From: Pedobacter polaris
Lineage (GTDB): Bacteria; Bacteroidota; Bacteroidia; Sphingobacteriales; Sphingobacteriaceae
Reading direction: 5' to 3'
NCBI RefSeq assembly: GCF_005116505.1
Contig: NZ_SWBR01000006.1
Location: 1 to 64,000, forward strand
DNA length: 64,000 nt
Notes under the pieces: generated by a model
The model's database searches: none
Seen by the model: only the letters and a program-made list of their open reading frames with translations
What the model was told of the DNA's origin: nothing
Program-made: the position numbers and the translations under genes
Part shown: positions 23,063-32,881 of the stretch, piece by piece
Position numbering within the stretch: position 1 is the first letter of the stretch
Layout: each line of letters opens with the position of its first letter

Positions 23063-24766
23063 TTATTTAAGTTCAGTTAAATAAGTCTGTGTTTGTTTTT
23101 CAATTTCGAGTGTAGCAACTTTAATTGCAGAGCCAACTTTAGTGGTTTCAGGTTTTACTGCCATAGTTCCAATAGTTGCCAAAGCATCTCTATAATATTT
23201 GCCCCAAACCTCTACAATGTGTTTTTCATCAGCTACAGATTTACCATCAGCAATTGCCTTTTTGCTCAATTCAAATTCAGTTTTTAGGCGAATTAAGGCA
23301 TCATTTTTAACTTGAGTAACAGTAGCAGATGCCGTAATTTCATTCGCTGTAACTAGTGTATAGGCTGCAGTTAATGCACTAATGCCTACATTTTTCATCG
23401 TTGTAGCAGAAACCTTATCAATCCTATCGTTATCCGTGTGATAAAATACATCTGTAAAATGCCACATCAATAAACCAGGGATTTTATTCTGCAAGAATGG
23501 TGTATGGTCACTTCCCCCTTCAAAAGGGTTAAAATTTACTGTCCAATTAGCAAATTTGCCCTGTGCTTTGCAGATGTCAAATATGAAATCGTTGTAATAA
23601 TGAGGGAAAAGGTCTTTTTCTTTTACATCTCCAGCACCCCATTCGCTATGTTTATCTGTACCACGTGTCCAAATTGCAGATGGATCTGGCATTTTTTCAA
23701 TTAAAAAAGACCCTCCCGTTTTTTGGGTGTCTTCGCCAACCATATCTAAACTCATTCCCCATAGGATGCCTTTTGAACGAGTAGTGTCTTCAATAATGTA
23801 TCTTCTTGTAGAAACAATTTCATCACCCCATAAAAAAGTTAAAGTACGTTGTGGCTTCAGCTTTCCAGTTTTTACTAAACTAGCAGTAACTCTTGCCATT
23901 TCTGCTAATGTGCCTACACCTGTGGCGTTGTCATTGGCACCAGGTTCCTGTACGTGAGCACTATAAACAAAGCGTTCATTGGGCTTTATATTTCCTTTTA
24001 CATTAGCAACTATCGTTAGCTCTTCTGATTGGTAAATTTTGGTTTGGATATTTACTTTTAATTCTACTTTCCCTGTAAGACAGGCCGCTTTAAGTTTTTC
24101 TTTAACACCATATGATAAAAGCAAAGACCAAATGCCTGCATCAGCTGGCATACTACCAAAAGAAATTGAGGTTTGGTATTTTTCGGGTTGGTTATATTTT
24201 GGCATGGCGTATCCCATTACACCAATAGCGCCAGCTTTTGCTGCAGTAGCAATCAATCGACCAGTAGAAGCATCTGCAAACAAAATTTTACCTTTTAAAT
24301 CTTTACCTTCTAACTCTTTCGCAGTTCCTCTGCCTACAAAAATTACCTCAGCCGTAATGCCTTCAGTTGGTGTTGAAGGGCAGTTAATCGGGATCATATT
24401 TCTGTTTGTTTGATAAGCTATTAAGGGCATTTTCTCGCCAACAATGGTTACACTCGCATCTACGGGTTCCCAAGTGTTTCTTTTCATTGGTCGTTTTTCA
24501 ATGCGGTAGGTTAAAGGCGATTCGAATTCATCATTTTTTTGCTCAACAAAACCAGCCTTTTTCAAGATATTTTCAACATAGTGGATGCTCGCATTGAAGC
24601 CTGTATTTCCCGGAACACGAAAATATTTTTCTACAAATGCTGTTGTTGCATATGCATTGTCTTGATTGAAGTTCGCTCTAGTTAATTTAAAATAGGTGTC
24701 TGTTTGACTTTGCGAAAAAACAGTTGTTGTGATTAATGTTAGCGCAAAAAGAATAATTTTTTTCAT
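23063..24766 (-). CDS. secreted M28-family metallopeptidase
   Basis: A 567-residue protein with a signal peptide (MKKIILFALTLITTTVFSQ), hence periplasmic or secreted. A protease-associated-type domain lies around residues 110-240. The M28 zinc ligands are readable as His271 and Asp279 (SAHVQEPGANDN), Glu315-316 region (GDEIV), Asp341 (LDMVG) and His443 (YHTDNDRID). The C-terminal 100 residues are a helical extension. Likely an aminopeptidase. No operon partner; 150 bases separate it from the receptor gene. Confidence 0.92.
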   Translation of the reverse strand: MKKIILFALTLITTTVFSQSQTDTYFKLTRANFNQDNAYATTAFVEKYFRVPGNTGFNASIHYVENILKKAGFVEQKNDEFESPLTYRIEKRPMKRNTWEPVDASVTIVGEKMPLIAYQTNRNMIPINCPSTPTEGITAEVIFVGRGTAKELEGKDLKGKILFADASTGRLIATAAKAGAIGVMGYAMPKYNQPEKYQTSISFGSMPADAGIWSLLLSYGVKEKLKAACLTGKVELKVNIQTKIYQSEELTIVANVKGNIKPNERFVYSAHVQEPGANDNATGVGTLAEMARVTASLVKTGKLKPQRTLTFLWGDEIVSTRRYIIEDTTRSKGILWGMSLDMVGEDTQKTGGSFLIEKMPDPSAIWTRGTDKHSEWGAGDVKEKDLFPHYYNDFIFDICKAQGKFANWTVNFNPFEGGSDHTPFLQNKIPGLLMWHFTDVFYHTDNDRIDKVSATTMKNVGISALTAAYTLVTANEITASATVTQVKNDALIRLKTEFELSKKAIADGKSVADEKHIVEVWGKYYRDALATIGTMAVKPETTKVGSAIKVATLEIEKQTQTYLTELK

Positions 24767-24917
24767 GGTGTAATTTAAAGGCGAAAGTAATAAGTTTATC
24801 TTTAAAATTACTCATCATAAAGGCTAACACTGTAACAATTTCCTGCCAAATCTACCGGTTTGTTACCTGTAATTTAACGGCATGCATACATCACATATAA
24901 TCAATGCCAATGAACTC

Positions 24918-25361
24918 TTAATGCCTTCTTCTAATCTGATGATCAACAGAAAATGGCCCAGAACCAATTACCCAGAACAGAACCAATAGACAAAGTACAA
25001 TTAACGATAACCACAATTCTGAATTTAGCGCAGAAAATCCGTTAGAGATATTTACAAATAAGATTGCACACACTAAAATTGGAATTTGAATAACCACAGC
25101 AAATCTTGTGACTAAACCAATGGTAATTAAAATGCCGCCCACCAAATGTGCAAAAGCAATAATATGAATAGCTAAACTTGCTATCATTTCTGAAAAGCCG
25201 AAAACACTATTCTTTAACAAAAGTTCTTGTTGCTGACCAGTATCGCTGATGAGTGCAATACCCTTACTAAAAATTATTAAGCCTAATACGATGCGTACTA
25301 CATCTAACCATTTTGCGTGATGGGCATCGCCCCAGTGCTCAACTTTTTGGATAACGTTCAT
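24918..25361 (-). CDS. DoxX-family membrane protein
   Basis: The ATG at 25361 (MNVIQKVEHWGDAHHAKW) is preferred because AAAAGGAGG, an unusually strong Shine-Dalgarno for this genome, lies 8 bases upstream; this gives 147 residues instead of 165. Four membrane helices with the DoxX pattern RIVLGLIIFSKGIALISD and HLVGGILITIGLVTRFAV. Function within the family is unsettled, often linked to redox or sulfur metabolism. Monocistronic. Confidence 0.85.
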   Translation of the reverse strand: MNVIQKVEHWGDAHHAKWLDVVRIVLGLIIFSKGIALISDTGQQQELLLKNSVFGFSEMIASLAIHIIAFAHLVGGILITIGLVTRFAVVIQIPILVCAILFVNISNGFSALNSELWLSLIVLCLLVLFWVIGSGPFSVDHQIRRRH

Positions 25362-25508
25362 GATAAACCTCCTTTTTAAGCTATATGAAGTTACAAAAAT
25401 TATTGAGATCTGCAAATAAAAAACAATCCGCTATCGCTAAAAATGAATAACAATAATTTGTCTTGTAATGGTTTTCTGATTTAAGGATTTATGGAATAAT
25501 TAAGCCGT

Positions 25509-27026
25509 CTAATCTAAATTTCCAGCAGCTCTTTCTTTCCTTAAAAGTTTGGCCAAATCTATTTTAGGATAACTTAAAATGATAACTTTTGTACCTTTTT
25601 CCCTGGCAAACTTATTCTCAATTTCTGCGACCTGAACTATACTTCCAAATAAGGATTTATCTCTAGTATAATCAGTGTTATCGATCTCCTTAATTCTAAT
25701 CACTGTTTTAATTTCTTTGTCTAAATCTACCCAGCCCACATAATCTGCACTAAATGAATTGGCTATTAAACCTTTGGTTTTCGAATAATAGTTAATGGCA
25801 CCTGCCTGCCCATAATTATCGCAAAGGATGAAAACAGTCTTCTTATCGCTTATGCCAGCATAAATAGAATCAACTTTTAGCGCTAATTCTTTCCAAGCAA
25901 TCATATCTGCAAAATCCTGAGATATAAAATGTTTTTTACCGTCTTCCCAAGTATGTTCGCTAAATGGCTTATGCTCCTTCGCATCATTGGCATATTTAGC
26001 TGGTGTGTATACAGGTAAGGCAGTTTCTATCAATGGATATGCAAATAATAATATAATAACTATTGCTACATATCGGATATAATACTTCCAACCATGTTGT
26101 AATAGAATGCTTAAATAAACTGAACCAAAAGCAAAGAAAATAGGATAGAGGCCAATTGCATAATATGCTTTTGCTTTAAAAAAGATAAAAATTAGGATTG
26201 TAAAAATGTAGGTCCAAAAAAATAAACGATAAGGTTTGAAGGGAGTATAGCTGAAAAATGAAATAAATGAGATTATAATAATAAAAATAGAGCCTATAAA
26301 GAAGAAGATTTGCTCTTTTATAAAATCCATTCTATTTACATGAACTAACTGGGTTTCTGCTAATTCTTTCATGTGCTTAAGCACTGGAAAATCATTTTCA
26401 ATTTGCCAGATAATATTTGGACTGATTAAGGCCAGGGCCAAAATTATACTGAAGTAGAACTCAGGCTTTAAAAATAATTTTCTGTGTTTGGTGAGCACTA
26501 TTGCAGGTAGCAAACCTAATAAGCAGAATACAATATTGTATTTATTTAAAAATCCAATAGCAAAGCTGACTGCTAAAAAATATAACCATTTAGAATTACC
26601 TGTTTGGATAAAATGAATGAATGTGTAGTAGATTAAAGTCCAACATAAAATATCTAAAGAATTAGGTTGGTATAAAATATTTATCCTTAGCAAAACCGAA
26701 AAAAGTAATGCAGTGGAAGCTAATATACAGGCAAATAAACTTCCCTTTAATGCTTCAATTGTTTTCCAGACCACCAAAATTGTTAATGAGCCAAAAAGTG
26801 CAGGAAAGAATTTAATCCAAAAAGTGGAGTTGCCAAGTTGTAAAATTAGCCAAGAAATCCATGAAGTTAATGGTGGTACTGAATGAAAACCCCAAGCCAA
26901 ATGTTTGGCCTGATCTAAATGTAAAAATTCATCCCGATGCAATTCATAAACTGGGTTAACCACTAAATATTGCAATACAATTTTAGCTAGAATAAACAAT
27001 ACAAGTAAAATAGTTTCTTTCTTCAT
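25509..27026 (-). CDS. GT39-like membrane glycosyltransferase
   Basis: A 505-residue protein with about ten membrane helices and the PMT/ArnT signature at the N-terminus: NPVYELHRDEFLHLDQAKHL, with acidic Asp/Glu in the first periplasmic loop where lipid-linked sugar donors bind. The last 160 residues form a soluble periplasmic domain. Family members transfer sugars from polyprenyl phosphate to proteins or lipids; acceptor unknown. A 40-residue membrane peptide gene sits immediately upstream on the same strand. Confidence 0.88.
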   Translation of the reverse strand: MKKETILLVLFILAKIVLQYLVVNPVYELHRDEFLHLDQAKHLAWGFHSVPPLTSWISWLILQLGNSTFWIKFFPALFGSLTILVVWKTIEALKGSLFACILASTALLFSVLLRINILYQPNSLDILCWTLIYYTFIHFIQTGNSKWLYFLAVSFAIGFLNKYNIVFCLLGLLPAIVLTKHRKLFLKPEFYFSIILALALISPNIIWQIENDFPVLKHMKELAETQLVHVNRMDFIKEQIFFFIGSIFIIIISFISFFSYTPFKPYRLFFWTYIFTILIFIFFKAKAYYAIGLYPIFFAFGSVYLSILLQHGWKYYIRYVAIVIILLFAYPLIETALPVYTPAKYANDAKEHKPFSEHTWEDGKKHFISQDFADMIAWKELALKVDSIYAGISDKKTVFILCDNYGQAGAINYYSKTKGLIANSFSADYVGWVDLDKEIKTVIRIKEIDNTDYTRDKSLFGSIVQVAEIENKFAREKGTKVIILSYPKIDLAKLLRKERAAGNLD

Positions 27027-27039
27027 TACTGTAAGGTTT

Positions 27040-27162
27040 CTAATAAACTCTTTTTGCTTTTTTCAACATGGTTAATGTATAAATATCAACCCAGAACTTA
27101 ATTGCCCACAAGAAGCCAGCTAAAATAATAGAAAGATACAGGGTTAATAGGTTACCACGCAT
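27040..27162 (-). CDS. 40-residue single-helix membrane peptide
   Basis: A short frame of ATG, 40 codons and TAG lies between the hexosaminidase and glycosyltransferase genes. It reads MRGNLLTLYLSIILAGFLWA... with a hydrophobic helix (about residues 5-26) followed by a basic tail KKAKRVY, which fits a small inner-membrane protein by the positive-inside rule. It begins 30 bases after the hexosaminidase stop and ends 13 bases before the glycosyltransferase start, so it would be the middle gene of a three-gene run. Function unknown; conservation would decide whether it is real. Confidence 0.5.
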   Translation of the reverse strand: MRGNLLTLYLSIILAGFLWAIKFWVDIYTLTMLKKAKRVY

Positions 27163-27192
27163 TGCACCAAAACTTTAGTATTGGCATTTATA

Positions 27193-29151
27193 TTATCTCT
27201 TACCAGCTCTTTTCTCTAGTTCTTCAATAGGCATGTTCATCATTCGTCCAACTGGATCTTTACCTCTATATGTAATTACTTTTAGCACTTTGGCATCAAT
27301 AGGAGGCACTAGGGGAGTAGTATACTTTGGATAGAAACGGTCTGGGAACGAATTATCGAAGCTATAATAAATATCTAAACCTTCTACTTCTGTGCTTAAA
27401 TTAATAGAAAGATTTCTGTCTGCACTTCTTTTAACTGTAAATATTGGGTCATACACGCTTGGTGCATATTTAGTTTCAGCTATATCTAAACGCTTAAAAT
27501 GTTGTTCTGTACGGGCAAAAAAGTTTGTCCAATTTTTTTTCTCTTTTGGACTCCAAACAGATTCTGCAATAGCAAAACCACGGGGCCAAGTCATATACTC
27601 TGCCTGACGGATATTGTAAACTTGCTCTGTCCATAAGTTAGCTTGCCCCCCTTTAATTAAAGCTGGGTTTACACCTTGTGGTATTGGATCAAACTCATAA
27701 GATTTACTTAGTCTTAAAGAAGCATATACTTTCGGTTCTGTAATGGCATCAGCCTGCATGTAATCTATATAAGCATATTGTGTTGGTGTCATTACTACTT
27801 CATGACCAGCCAAGGCAGCCTCTTTACCGTATTTCATATCTCTCCAACTCATTACTGCTGCACTTTGAGAAACACCACCTTCTAAAACCTCATCCCAAGC
27901 CATAAACTTTTTACCCTTAGCTACAATAATTTGCTCTACTCTTTTTTCAAAATAAGCTTGCACATCAGGGATAGTTTTTAAACCCTCACGCTTCATTAAA
28001 TCTTTTATTTGGTCATTCTTTTCCCAAAAATTGCGAGCAACTTCATCACCCCCAACATGGATGTATTGGAAAGGAAACAGTTTTGCAATTTGAGTAAATA
28101 CAGTATCTAAGAAAACATAAACTTTTTCATTAGCTGGGCAAAGCGTATTGTCTATTAAACCAAGTGGAGGGGCACCGCGGCTCCAGTCCATAATTTTTTC
28201 GCCGCTGCGTACTTTATAATTTACAGCTTCTGGTGTGCATGAAAGCTCTGGATATGATGCGATTGCTGCCAAACTATGACCAGGGACATCTATTTCAGGC
28301 ATGATATCTACAAACCGATCTTTAGCATAAGCTACCAATTCCTTAATATCTTCTTGCGTATAAAAACCACCATAATTACGAGGTTCTTCAGGTTTTGGTG
28401 GTATAAAATCTCCAAAAGTACCTACTCTTTTAACATTCCAAGCACCAACTTCTGTTAGCTTTGGCAAACCTTTAATTTCAATTCTCCAGCCTTCATCATC
28501 GGCTAAATGTAGGTGCAAAATGTTATACTTATAGCGCACCATTGCATCAATATATTGTTTTACTTCTTGTTTAGTAAAAAAGTGCCTTGCAACATCAAAC
28601 ATTAGCCCTCGCCATCCTAAACGTGGAAAGTCTTTTACTTCTACACATGGAGCAGTCCATCTTATATTTTTAACTACTTCTTTACTTTCTATTTCTTTTG
28701 GTAGCAGTTGTATCAATGTTTGTACGCCATAAAATAAACCTGCAGGTTTGTTAGCTCTAATGATCACTTGCTTTAACCCAACAGTTAAATGATAACCTTC
28801 ACTTCCTAAAGTTGCATCCTCAGAGTCGTTTATAATTAATTTAATAGTGGCATTGGCTGAAGGAGGATTAACTGAACTTACATAATATCCAGTCGGTATA
28901 GATAAACGTTCTTTTAAAAATGCTACCGTTTGTTTTAACTCTGGCAATTTGCTGACCTGAATGGTAATGTTATTTGGTAATACAAAATGTCCAGCTTGTT
29001 TAATTAAGCTAACAGGTTCTGGAATAATTGAAATTTCACTATTTGCTATGGGCTCATTGTTTGCAAAAATTTCAGTACTTCCATCTAAAGATTGTGCTGA
29101 AACATTAACAGATAAAAGTAAAAGTGGTATAATTCGGAAGATAAATTTCAT
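27193..29151 (-). CDS. GH20 beta-N-acetylhexosaminidase
   Basis: A 652-residue secreted enzyme with signal peptide ending VSAQ, removing terminal N-acetylhexosamine from chitin oligomers or glycans. The GH20b N-domain (about 40-170) is followed by the catalytic barrel starting GLMFDVARHFF. The catalytic pair Asp369-Glu370 lies in HVGGDE (365-370), and the substrate tryptophans are in WDEVLEGG and LWTEQV. A C-terminal beta domain (about 570-635) resembles the chitobiase/FN3-like end. Upstream of the small peptide and glycosyltransferase genes. Confidence 0.94.
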   Translation of the reverse strand: MKFIFRIIPLLLLSVNVSAQSLDGSTEIFANNEPIANSEISIIPEPVSLIKQAGHFVLPNNITIQVSKLPELKQTVAFLKERLSIPTGYYVSSVNPPSANATIKLIINDSEDATLGSEGYHLTVGLKQVIIRANKPAGLFYGVQTLIQLLPKEIESKEVVKNIRWTAPCVEVKDFPRLGWRGLMFDVARHFFTKQEVKQYIDAMVRYKYNILHLHLADDEGWRIEIKGLPKLTEVGAWNVKRVGTFGDFIPPKPEEPRNYGGFYTQEDIKELVAYAKDRFVDIMPEIDVPGHSLAAIASYPELSCTPEAVNYKVRSGEKIMDWSRGAPPLGLIDNTLCPANEKVYVFLDTVFTQIAKLFPFQYIHVGGDEVARNFWEKNDQIKDLMKREGLKTIPDVQAYFEKRVEQIIVAKGKKFMAWDEVLEGGVSQSAAVMSWRDMKYGKEAALAGHEVVMTPTQYAYIDYMQADAITEPKVYASLRLSKSYEFDPIPQGVNPALIKGGQANLWTEQVYNIRQAEYMTWPRGFAIAESVWSPKEKKNWTNFFARTEQHFKRLDIAETKYAPSVYDPIFTVKRSADRNLSINLSTEVEGLDIYYSFDNSFPDRFYPKYTTPLVPPIDAKVLKVITYRGKDPVGRMMNMPIEELEKRAGKR

Positions 29152-29251
29152 CGGGTAGAAAAATTAGTAAAATTAAATCGCAATTTATCAATTATTTAAG
29201 ACATTAAGAATTGGGGTACAATGGATTTATAGTAACAATTGAAATAGGAAC

Positions 29252-29713
29252 TTAATCTTTAACAGATCTCGCATGTTTATGGAACAAATAGGAAAGAGGT
29301 AAGCCGATACAGCTAATTAAAATTAAACAATTAATTAATCCAGCCGACCATGAAAATGGAATTTGTGAGGCTTTTGAATTTGGAACAATAATTAAATTCA
29401 TGATTGACCAAACAAAAACACCATATAAAATTGCAATAAGAATTGTGTTTTGAAACCATTTCCAAAGTTTGGAATAGATGAGCGAAAACAATATTGTAAA
29501 AATTAATGCAACCAGAAAATGCATTAATAAACCAAATAAAATCATGTCTGTGCCTCCAGTCATTGCAGTTTTACCAAATACAGCGCTGGCGATATATTTT
29601 AAGACAATCGTTACATTTTTACCTGTTTTTAGATAAAAATTCAAGAAAGCTGCAATGATATCTAAAGTTCCAGCAATTAAGCCAGCTTTAATAATTAGAT
29701 TGATATTCTTCAT
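29252..29713 (-). CDS. four-helix membrane protein (DUF1440/YagU-like?)
   Basis: A 153-residue protein with hydrophobic segments near 8-28, 58-82, 92-110 and 122-142. The pattern AGLIAGTLDIIAAFLNF and the GTDMILFGLLMHFLVALIF stretch resemble the DUF1440/YagU-type membrane proteins, but I am not certain of the family. Four bases separate its start from the GNAT gene stop, suggesting co-transcription. Confidence 0.7.
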   Translation of the reverse strand: MKNINLIIKAGLIAGTLDIIAAFLNFYLKTGKNVTIVLKYIASAVFGKTAMTGGTDMILFGLLMHFLVALIFTILFSLIYSKLWKWFQNTILIAILYGVFVWSIMNLIIVPNSKASQIPFSWSAGLINCLILISCIGLPLSYLFHKHARSVKD

Positions 29714-29717
29714 GATT

Positions 29718-30227
29718 TTAAAGATTTGCTTGTTTCCTTATCGCATAAATTACTTCATCATATACAGTTCCGTTTTTATAGAATGTTTCCTTTAGCTGTG
29801 CTTCTAAAGTAAATCCTGTTTTTTCTAAAACTCGTTGAGATTTAATGTTGGTATCAAAAGTTCTGGCAAAAATTCTTGTGATGTCAAATGTTTTAAAGCC
29901 GTAATTTACCATCAATTTTATTGCTTCAGGAACAATACCCCGACCCCAATATTCTTCAGAAATCCAGTAACCCATTTCCGCATTTTTACAATAAAAGTCT
30001 AATTGTGGATGTATACCGATTGAACCAGCAACCTCACCATTAACTACAATTGCAAAAATTTGATTGGGTGTTGAGGATTGCGCAAAATTGATAAACCTAA
30101 TACCATCATCTTGTGTATAAGGAAATGGGAATTTATTACTTAGATTTTTTGCAATATTATAATTGTTGGCATGTTTTACCAAGCTCATTAAATCTGTAGT
30201 TTGAAAAGGACGAAGCTCGAATTGCAT
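29718..30227 (-). CDS. GNAT N-acetyltransferase (RimJ/RimL type)
   Basis: A 169-residue cytoplasmic acetyltransferase. The acetyl-CoA loop is in YWGRGIVPEAIKLMVNYGF (about 95-113), followed by RIFARTFDTNIKSQRVLEKTGF, a hallmark of the RimJ/RimL group that acetylates protein N-termini, antibiotics or small amines. Substrate unknown. It lies upstream of the membrane protein gene. Confidence 0.9.
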   Translation of the reverse strand: MQFELRPFQTTDLMSLVKHANNYNIAKNLSNKFPFPYTQDDGIRFINFAQSSTPNQIFAIVVNGEVAGSIGIHPQLDFYCKNAEMGYWISEEYWGRGIVPEAIKLMVNYGFKTFDITRIFARTFDTNIKSQRVLEKTGFTLEAQLKETFYKNGTVYDEVIYAIRKQANL

Positions 30228-30240
30228 TGATTTTAAACTT

Positions 30241-30313
30241 TATCATTCCGACTTTAGAGGAATCTGATAAGTTGAATATACTTAATAGATTCTTTGCTTA
30301 GCTCTGAATGACA
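30241..30313. repeat. dispersed intergenic inverted repeat (TCATTC type)
   Basis: TATCATTCCGACTTTAGAGG...AATCT at the left and AGATTCTTTGCTTAGCTCTG...AATGACA at the right form imperfect inverted ends. Related sequences are at 12528, 46787 and 47775. These are short non-coding repeats between genes. Confidence 0.5.
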
Positions 30314-30318
30314 AATAA

Positions 30319-31728
30319 TTATTTCAATGCATCCAAAACTTTAAACAACTTTTTGCTAATTCCAGAACCATTGTAATTGTTGATGTTAATTACAGCAATG
30401 TATTTGTTCCCTTTGTTGTCAGTATAATATCCAGCATAAGCAGAAACATCGTTTATACTGCCACTTTTTAATTTCATACCATTATTTTCTGGAAATGAAT
30501 TGTAATAAGCAGCAAACCAATCTTCTTTTTGAGCTTGGAATAAAATAGAGGCCATTGCTGAAGTGGTTACCCTTGTTCCTGGAGAAAGCCCACTTCCATC
30601 TAAAATATTCAATGCATTTTTATCAATTCCTTTAGCAGCCCAGAAGTTAATTATCGCTGATGCTCCATTTCTGGTGCTAGGGGTTTTGTCTAATTTCCAA
30701 GCAATTGTTTTTAGCAGTTGCTCCCCATAAAGATTAACGCTTTTTTTATTGAACCAATAAACGATTTCGCTCAAATCTGGCGAACTAATTGTTGCAAGTT
30801 TTTGTGTTATGGCCGGTAAAACTTTGCCTTCTAAGTGTAGCCTCCTAGCAGTTGTAGCCTCTTTACTAGCAGAAATAGCTAATCTCGATAAAGTATCTCG
30901 TAAGCGATAAGCTGCATCATATGCAGGATCTGGTAGTGCCAAAGAAATTCCGGCTTTGCTAATTCCCATACCCCAAGTGCCCCGTAAATAAGCTATTTCA
31001 CTATAAGGAGGTAGAAAACCATAAGCATTATCTCCTGAACCTGTTGAGCCAGTTTTAAGTTCATTAATAACTTTTAAATAGGGCATTGCCGGAACAACTT
31101 TTTGTACACTAGCTTCTGCACCTGTGCTTCCTCCAGGTTTTAATTGGATGTCAAATTGGTTTTCCCTCCAAGCCAATGCTGAGGTTCCAGCTCCATAGTA
31201 ATTCCCCATGTCTTGCCAAATCCAGCCTTCTGGCATAGATTGAGTGCCAAATAAACGATCATCTCCAATTATTGCACCTTCAATCTTTTTAATTCCAGCA
31301 GTTTTTATTGCGTTTACCCAACCTGTTAATATTACATTTTCTTTGGTTTGCTCATAACGCCATGATCCAAGCGTTGGGTCTCCACTACCAATAATGATTA
31401 AATCACCAAGTAAAGTTCCATCAGCAGTAATTTTTCCACTATATGCTAATGTTGTTTGATATTTAAAATCTTTTCCTAAAATGCTGAAAGCAGTAGCAGA
31501 TGTAATTATTTTTAATGTTGAAGCGGTTGCTAGCCCAATATTTTCATTTTTAGCAAAAATCACTTTTCCAGTTTTTGCATCAAGTACACAGAGTGAAGTA
31601 ATGGCATACTTTGCCTGTTCATCATTTATTAAATTTTGGTAAGCCTGCTCTAGTTTAGCGACTGGAAATTGAGCAAAACATTGACATGTAAAAAATAATA
31701 ACAGTAGTTGAATCTTAAATATTTTCAT
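30319..31728 (-). CDS. dacB: D-alanyl-D-alanine carboxypeptidase/endopeptidase (PBP4)
   Basis: A 469-residue S13-family periplasmic penicillin-binding protein with signal peptide ending CFAQ. Catalytic motifs are Ser70-Thr-Leu-Lys73 (ASTLKII), Ser330-Val-Asn332 and Lys421-Ser-Gly (LKSGSIND). The large insertion between the first two motifs is normal for PBP4. It trims peptide stems or cross-links of peptidoglycan. Single gene, separated from asd by a terminator. Confidence 0.95.
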   Translation of the reverse strand: MKIFKIQLLLLFFTCQCFAQFPVAKLEQAYQNLINDEQAKYAITSLCVLDAKTGKVIFAKNENIGLATASTLKIITSATAFSILGKDFKYQTTLAYSGKITADGTLLGDLIIIGSGDPTLGSWRYEQTKENVILTGWVNAIKTAGIKKIEGAIIGDDRLFGTQSMPEGWIWQDMGNYYGAGTSALAWRENQFDIQLKPGGSTGAEASVQKVVPAMPYLKVINELKTGSTGSGDNAYGFLPPYSEIAYLRGTWGMGISKAGISLALPDPAYDAAYRLRDTLSRLAISASKEATTARRLHLEGKVLPAITQKLATISSPDLSEIVYWFNKKSVNLYGEQLLKTIAWKLDKTPSTRNGASAIINFWAAKGIDKNALNILDGSGLSPGTRVTTSAMASILFQAQKEDWFAAYYNSFPENNGMKLKSGSINDVSAYAGYYTDNKGNKYIAVININNYNGSGISKKLFKVLDALK

Positions 31729-31763
31729 TAGAATAATTTGTCTATTAAAAACGATTGATATTA

Positions 31764-31794
31764 AAAAAGTGATGCATAAGATACATCACTTTTT
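31764..31794 (-). terminator. terminator after asd
   Basis: AAAAAGTGATG (31764-31774) and CATCACTTTTT (31784-31794) form a perfect 11-base stem with flanking A and T runs; it ends asd transcription before dacB. Confidence 0.85.
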
Positions 31795-31840
31795 AAAATT
31801 TATATAAACTTAAAACGTATAATTTACAACGTTTAACTAT

Positions 31841-32833
31841 CTAAACCAGCTCTTTTCTTACCAAATACTCAGCAATTTGAACAGCATTTGTAGCAGCACC
31901 TTTACGTAAATTATCAGCTACTATCCACATGTTTAATGTATTTGGCATCGATTCATCTCTACGGATACGACCTACAAATACTTCATCTTTTTCATGTGCA
32001 TCTTTTGGCATTGGATATTTTAAATTTGCGGTATCATCTACAACGATAATTCCCTCAGTTTTTTCTAACAAAGAAGTTACATCAGCTAAATCGAATTCAT
32101 TTTCAAACTCAATGTTTACTGATTCTGAGTGCCCACCCATTACTGGAATACGAACCGTAGTAGCTGTTAAACGAATATTGTCGTCGCCCATAATTTTACG
32201 AGTTTCGTTAATCATTTTCATTTCCTCTTTTGTATATCCATTATCTGTAAATACATCAATTTGAGGGATAACATTTAAATCAATTTGATATGGATAAGCC
32301 ATTTCACCATCATAAATGCCTTTACGTTCATTCATCATTTGCTCAACCGCTTTAACACCTGTTCCGGTTACCGATTGATACGTAGAAACAACTACACGTT
32401 TGATTTTATATTTATCATGCAATGGTTTTAATGCAACCACCATTTGAATGGTAGAACAATTTGGATTAGCAATAATTTTATCATCTATTGATAAAGTATT
32501 TGCATTCACTTCTGGAACTACTAACCTAATAGCTGGATCCATTCTCCATGCAGAAGAATTATCAATAACTGTAGTGCCAGCTTCTTTAAAACGAGGTGCA
32601 TGTTCTAATGAGGTACTTCCACCTGCAGAAAACAAAGCAATATCTGGGCGCATTCCAATCGCAGTATCCATGCTAACGATTGGATACTGTTTACCCTTAA
32701 ACGTAATTAACTTACCAACGCTCTTTTCTGAAGCAACTGGAATTAATTCGGTTAATGGGAAATTTCTTTCCTCCAATACTTTTAACATTACAGTGCCTAC
32801 TAAACCTGTGGCACCTACTACTGCAACTTTCAT
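31841..32833 (-). CDS. asd: aspartate-semialdehyde dehydrogenase
   Basis: Reduces aspartyl phosphate to the semialdehyde for lysine, threonine, methionine and diaminopimelate. The 330-residue enzyme has the NADP loop GATGLVG (7-13), the nucleophile Cys126 in NPNCSTIQM, and the catalytic histidine in RIPVMGGHSESV. Length and start are standard. Divergent from the lamin-tail gene, with 48 bases between. Confidence 0.96.
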   Translation of the reverse strand: MKVAVVGATGLVGTVMLKVLEERNFPLTELIPVASEKSVGKLITFKGKQYPIVSMDTAIGMRPDIALFSAGGSTSLEHAPRFKEAGTTVIDNSSAWRMDPAIRLVVPEVNANTLSIDDKIIANPNCSTIQMVVALKPLHDKYKIKRVVVSTYQSVTGTGVKAVEQMMNERKGIYDGEMAYPYQIDLNVIPQIDVFTDNGYTKEEMKMINETRKIMGDDNIRLTATTVRIPVMGGHSESVNIEFENEFDLADVTSLLEKTEGIIVVDDTANLKYPMPKDAHEKDEVFVGRIRRDESMPNTLNMWIVADNLRKGAATNAVQIAEYLVRKELV

Positions 32834-32881
32834 TTCTCTCTTTTTTTATTATATTTAGTTAATTCTTAATATCTACCAAAT

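Noticed and set aside
24039..24413. Plus-strand frame of 124 residues inside the M28 peptidase gene
   Set aside because: Antisense shadow of a gene with intact zinc ligands.
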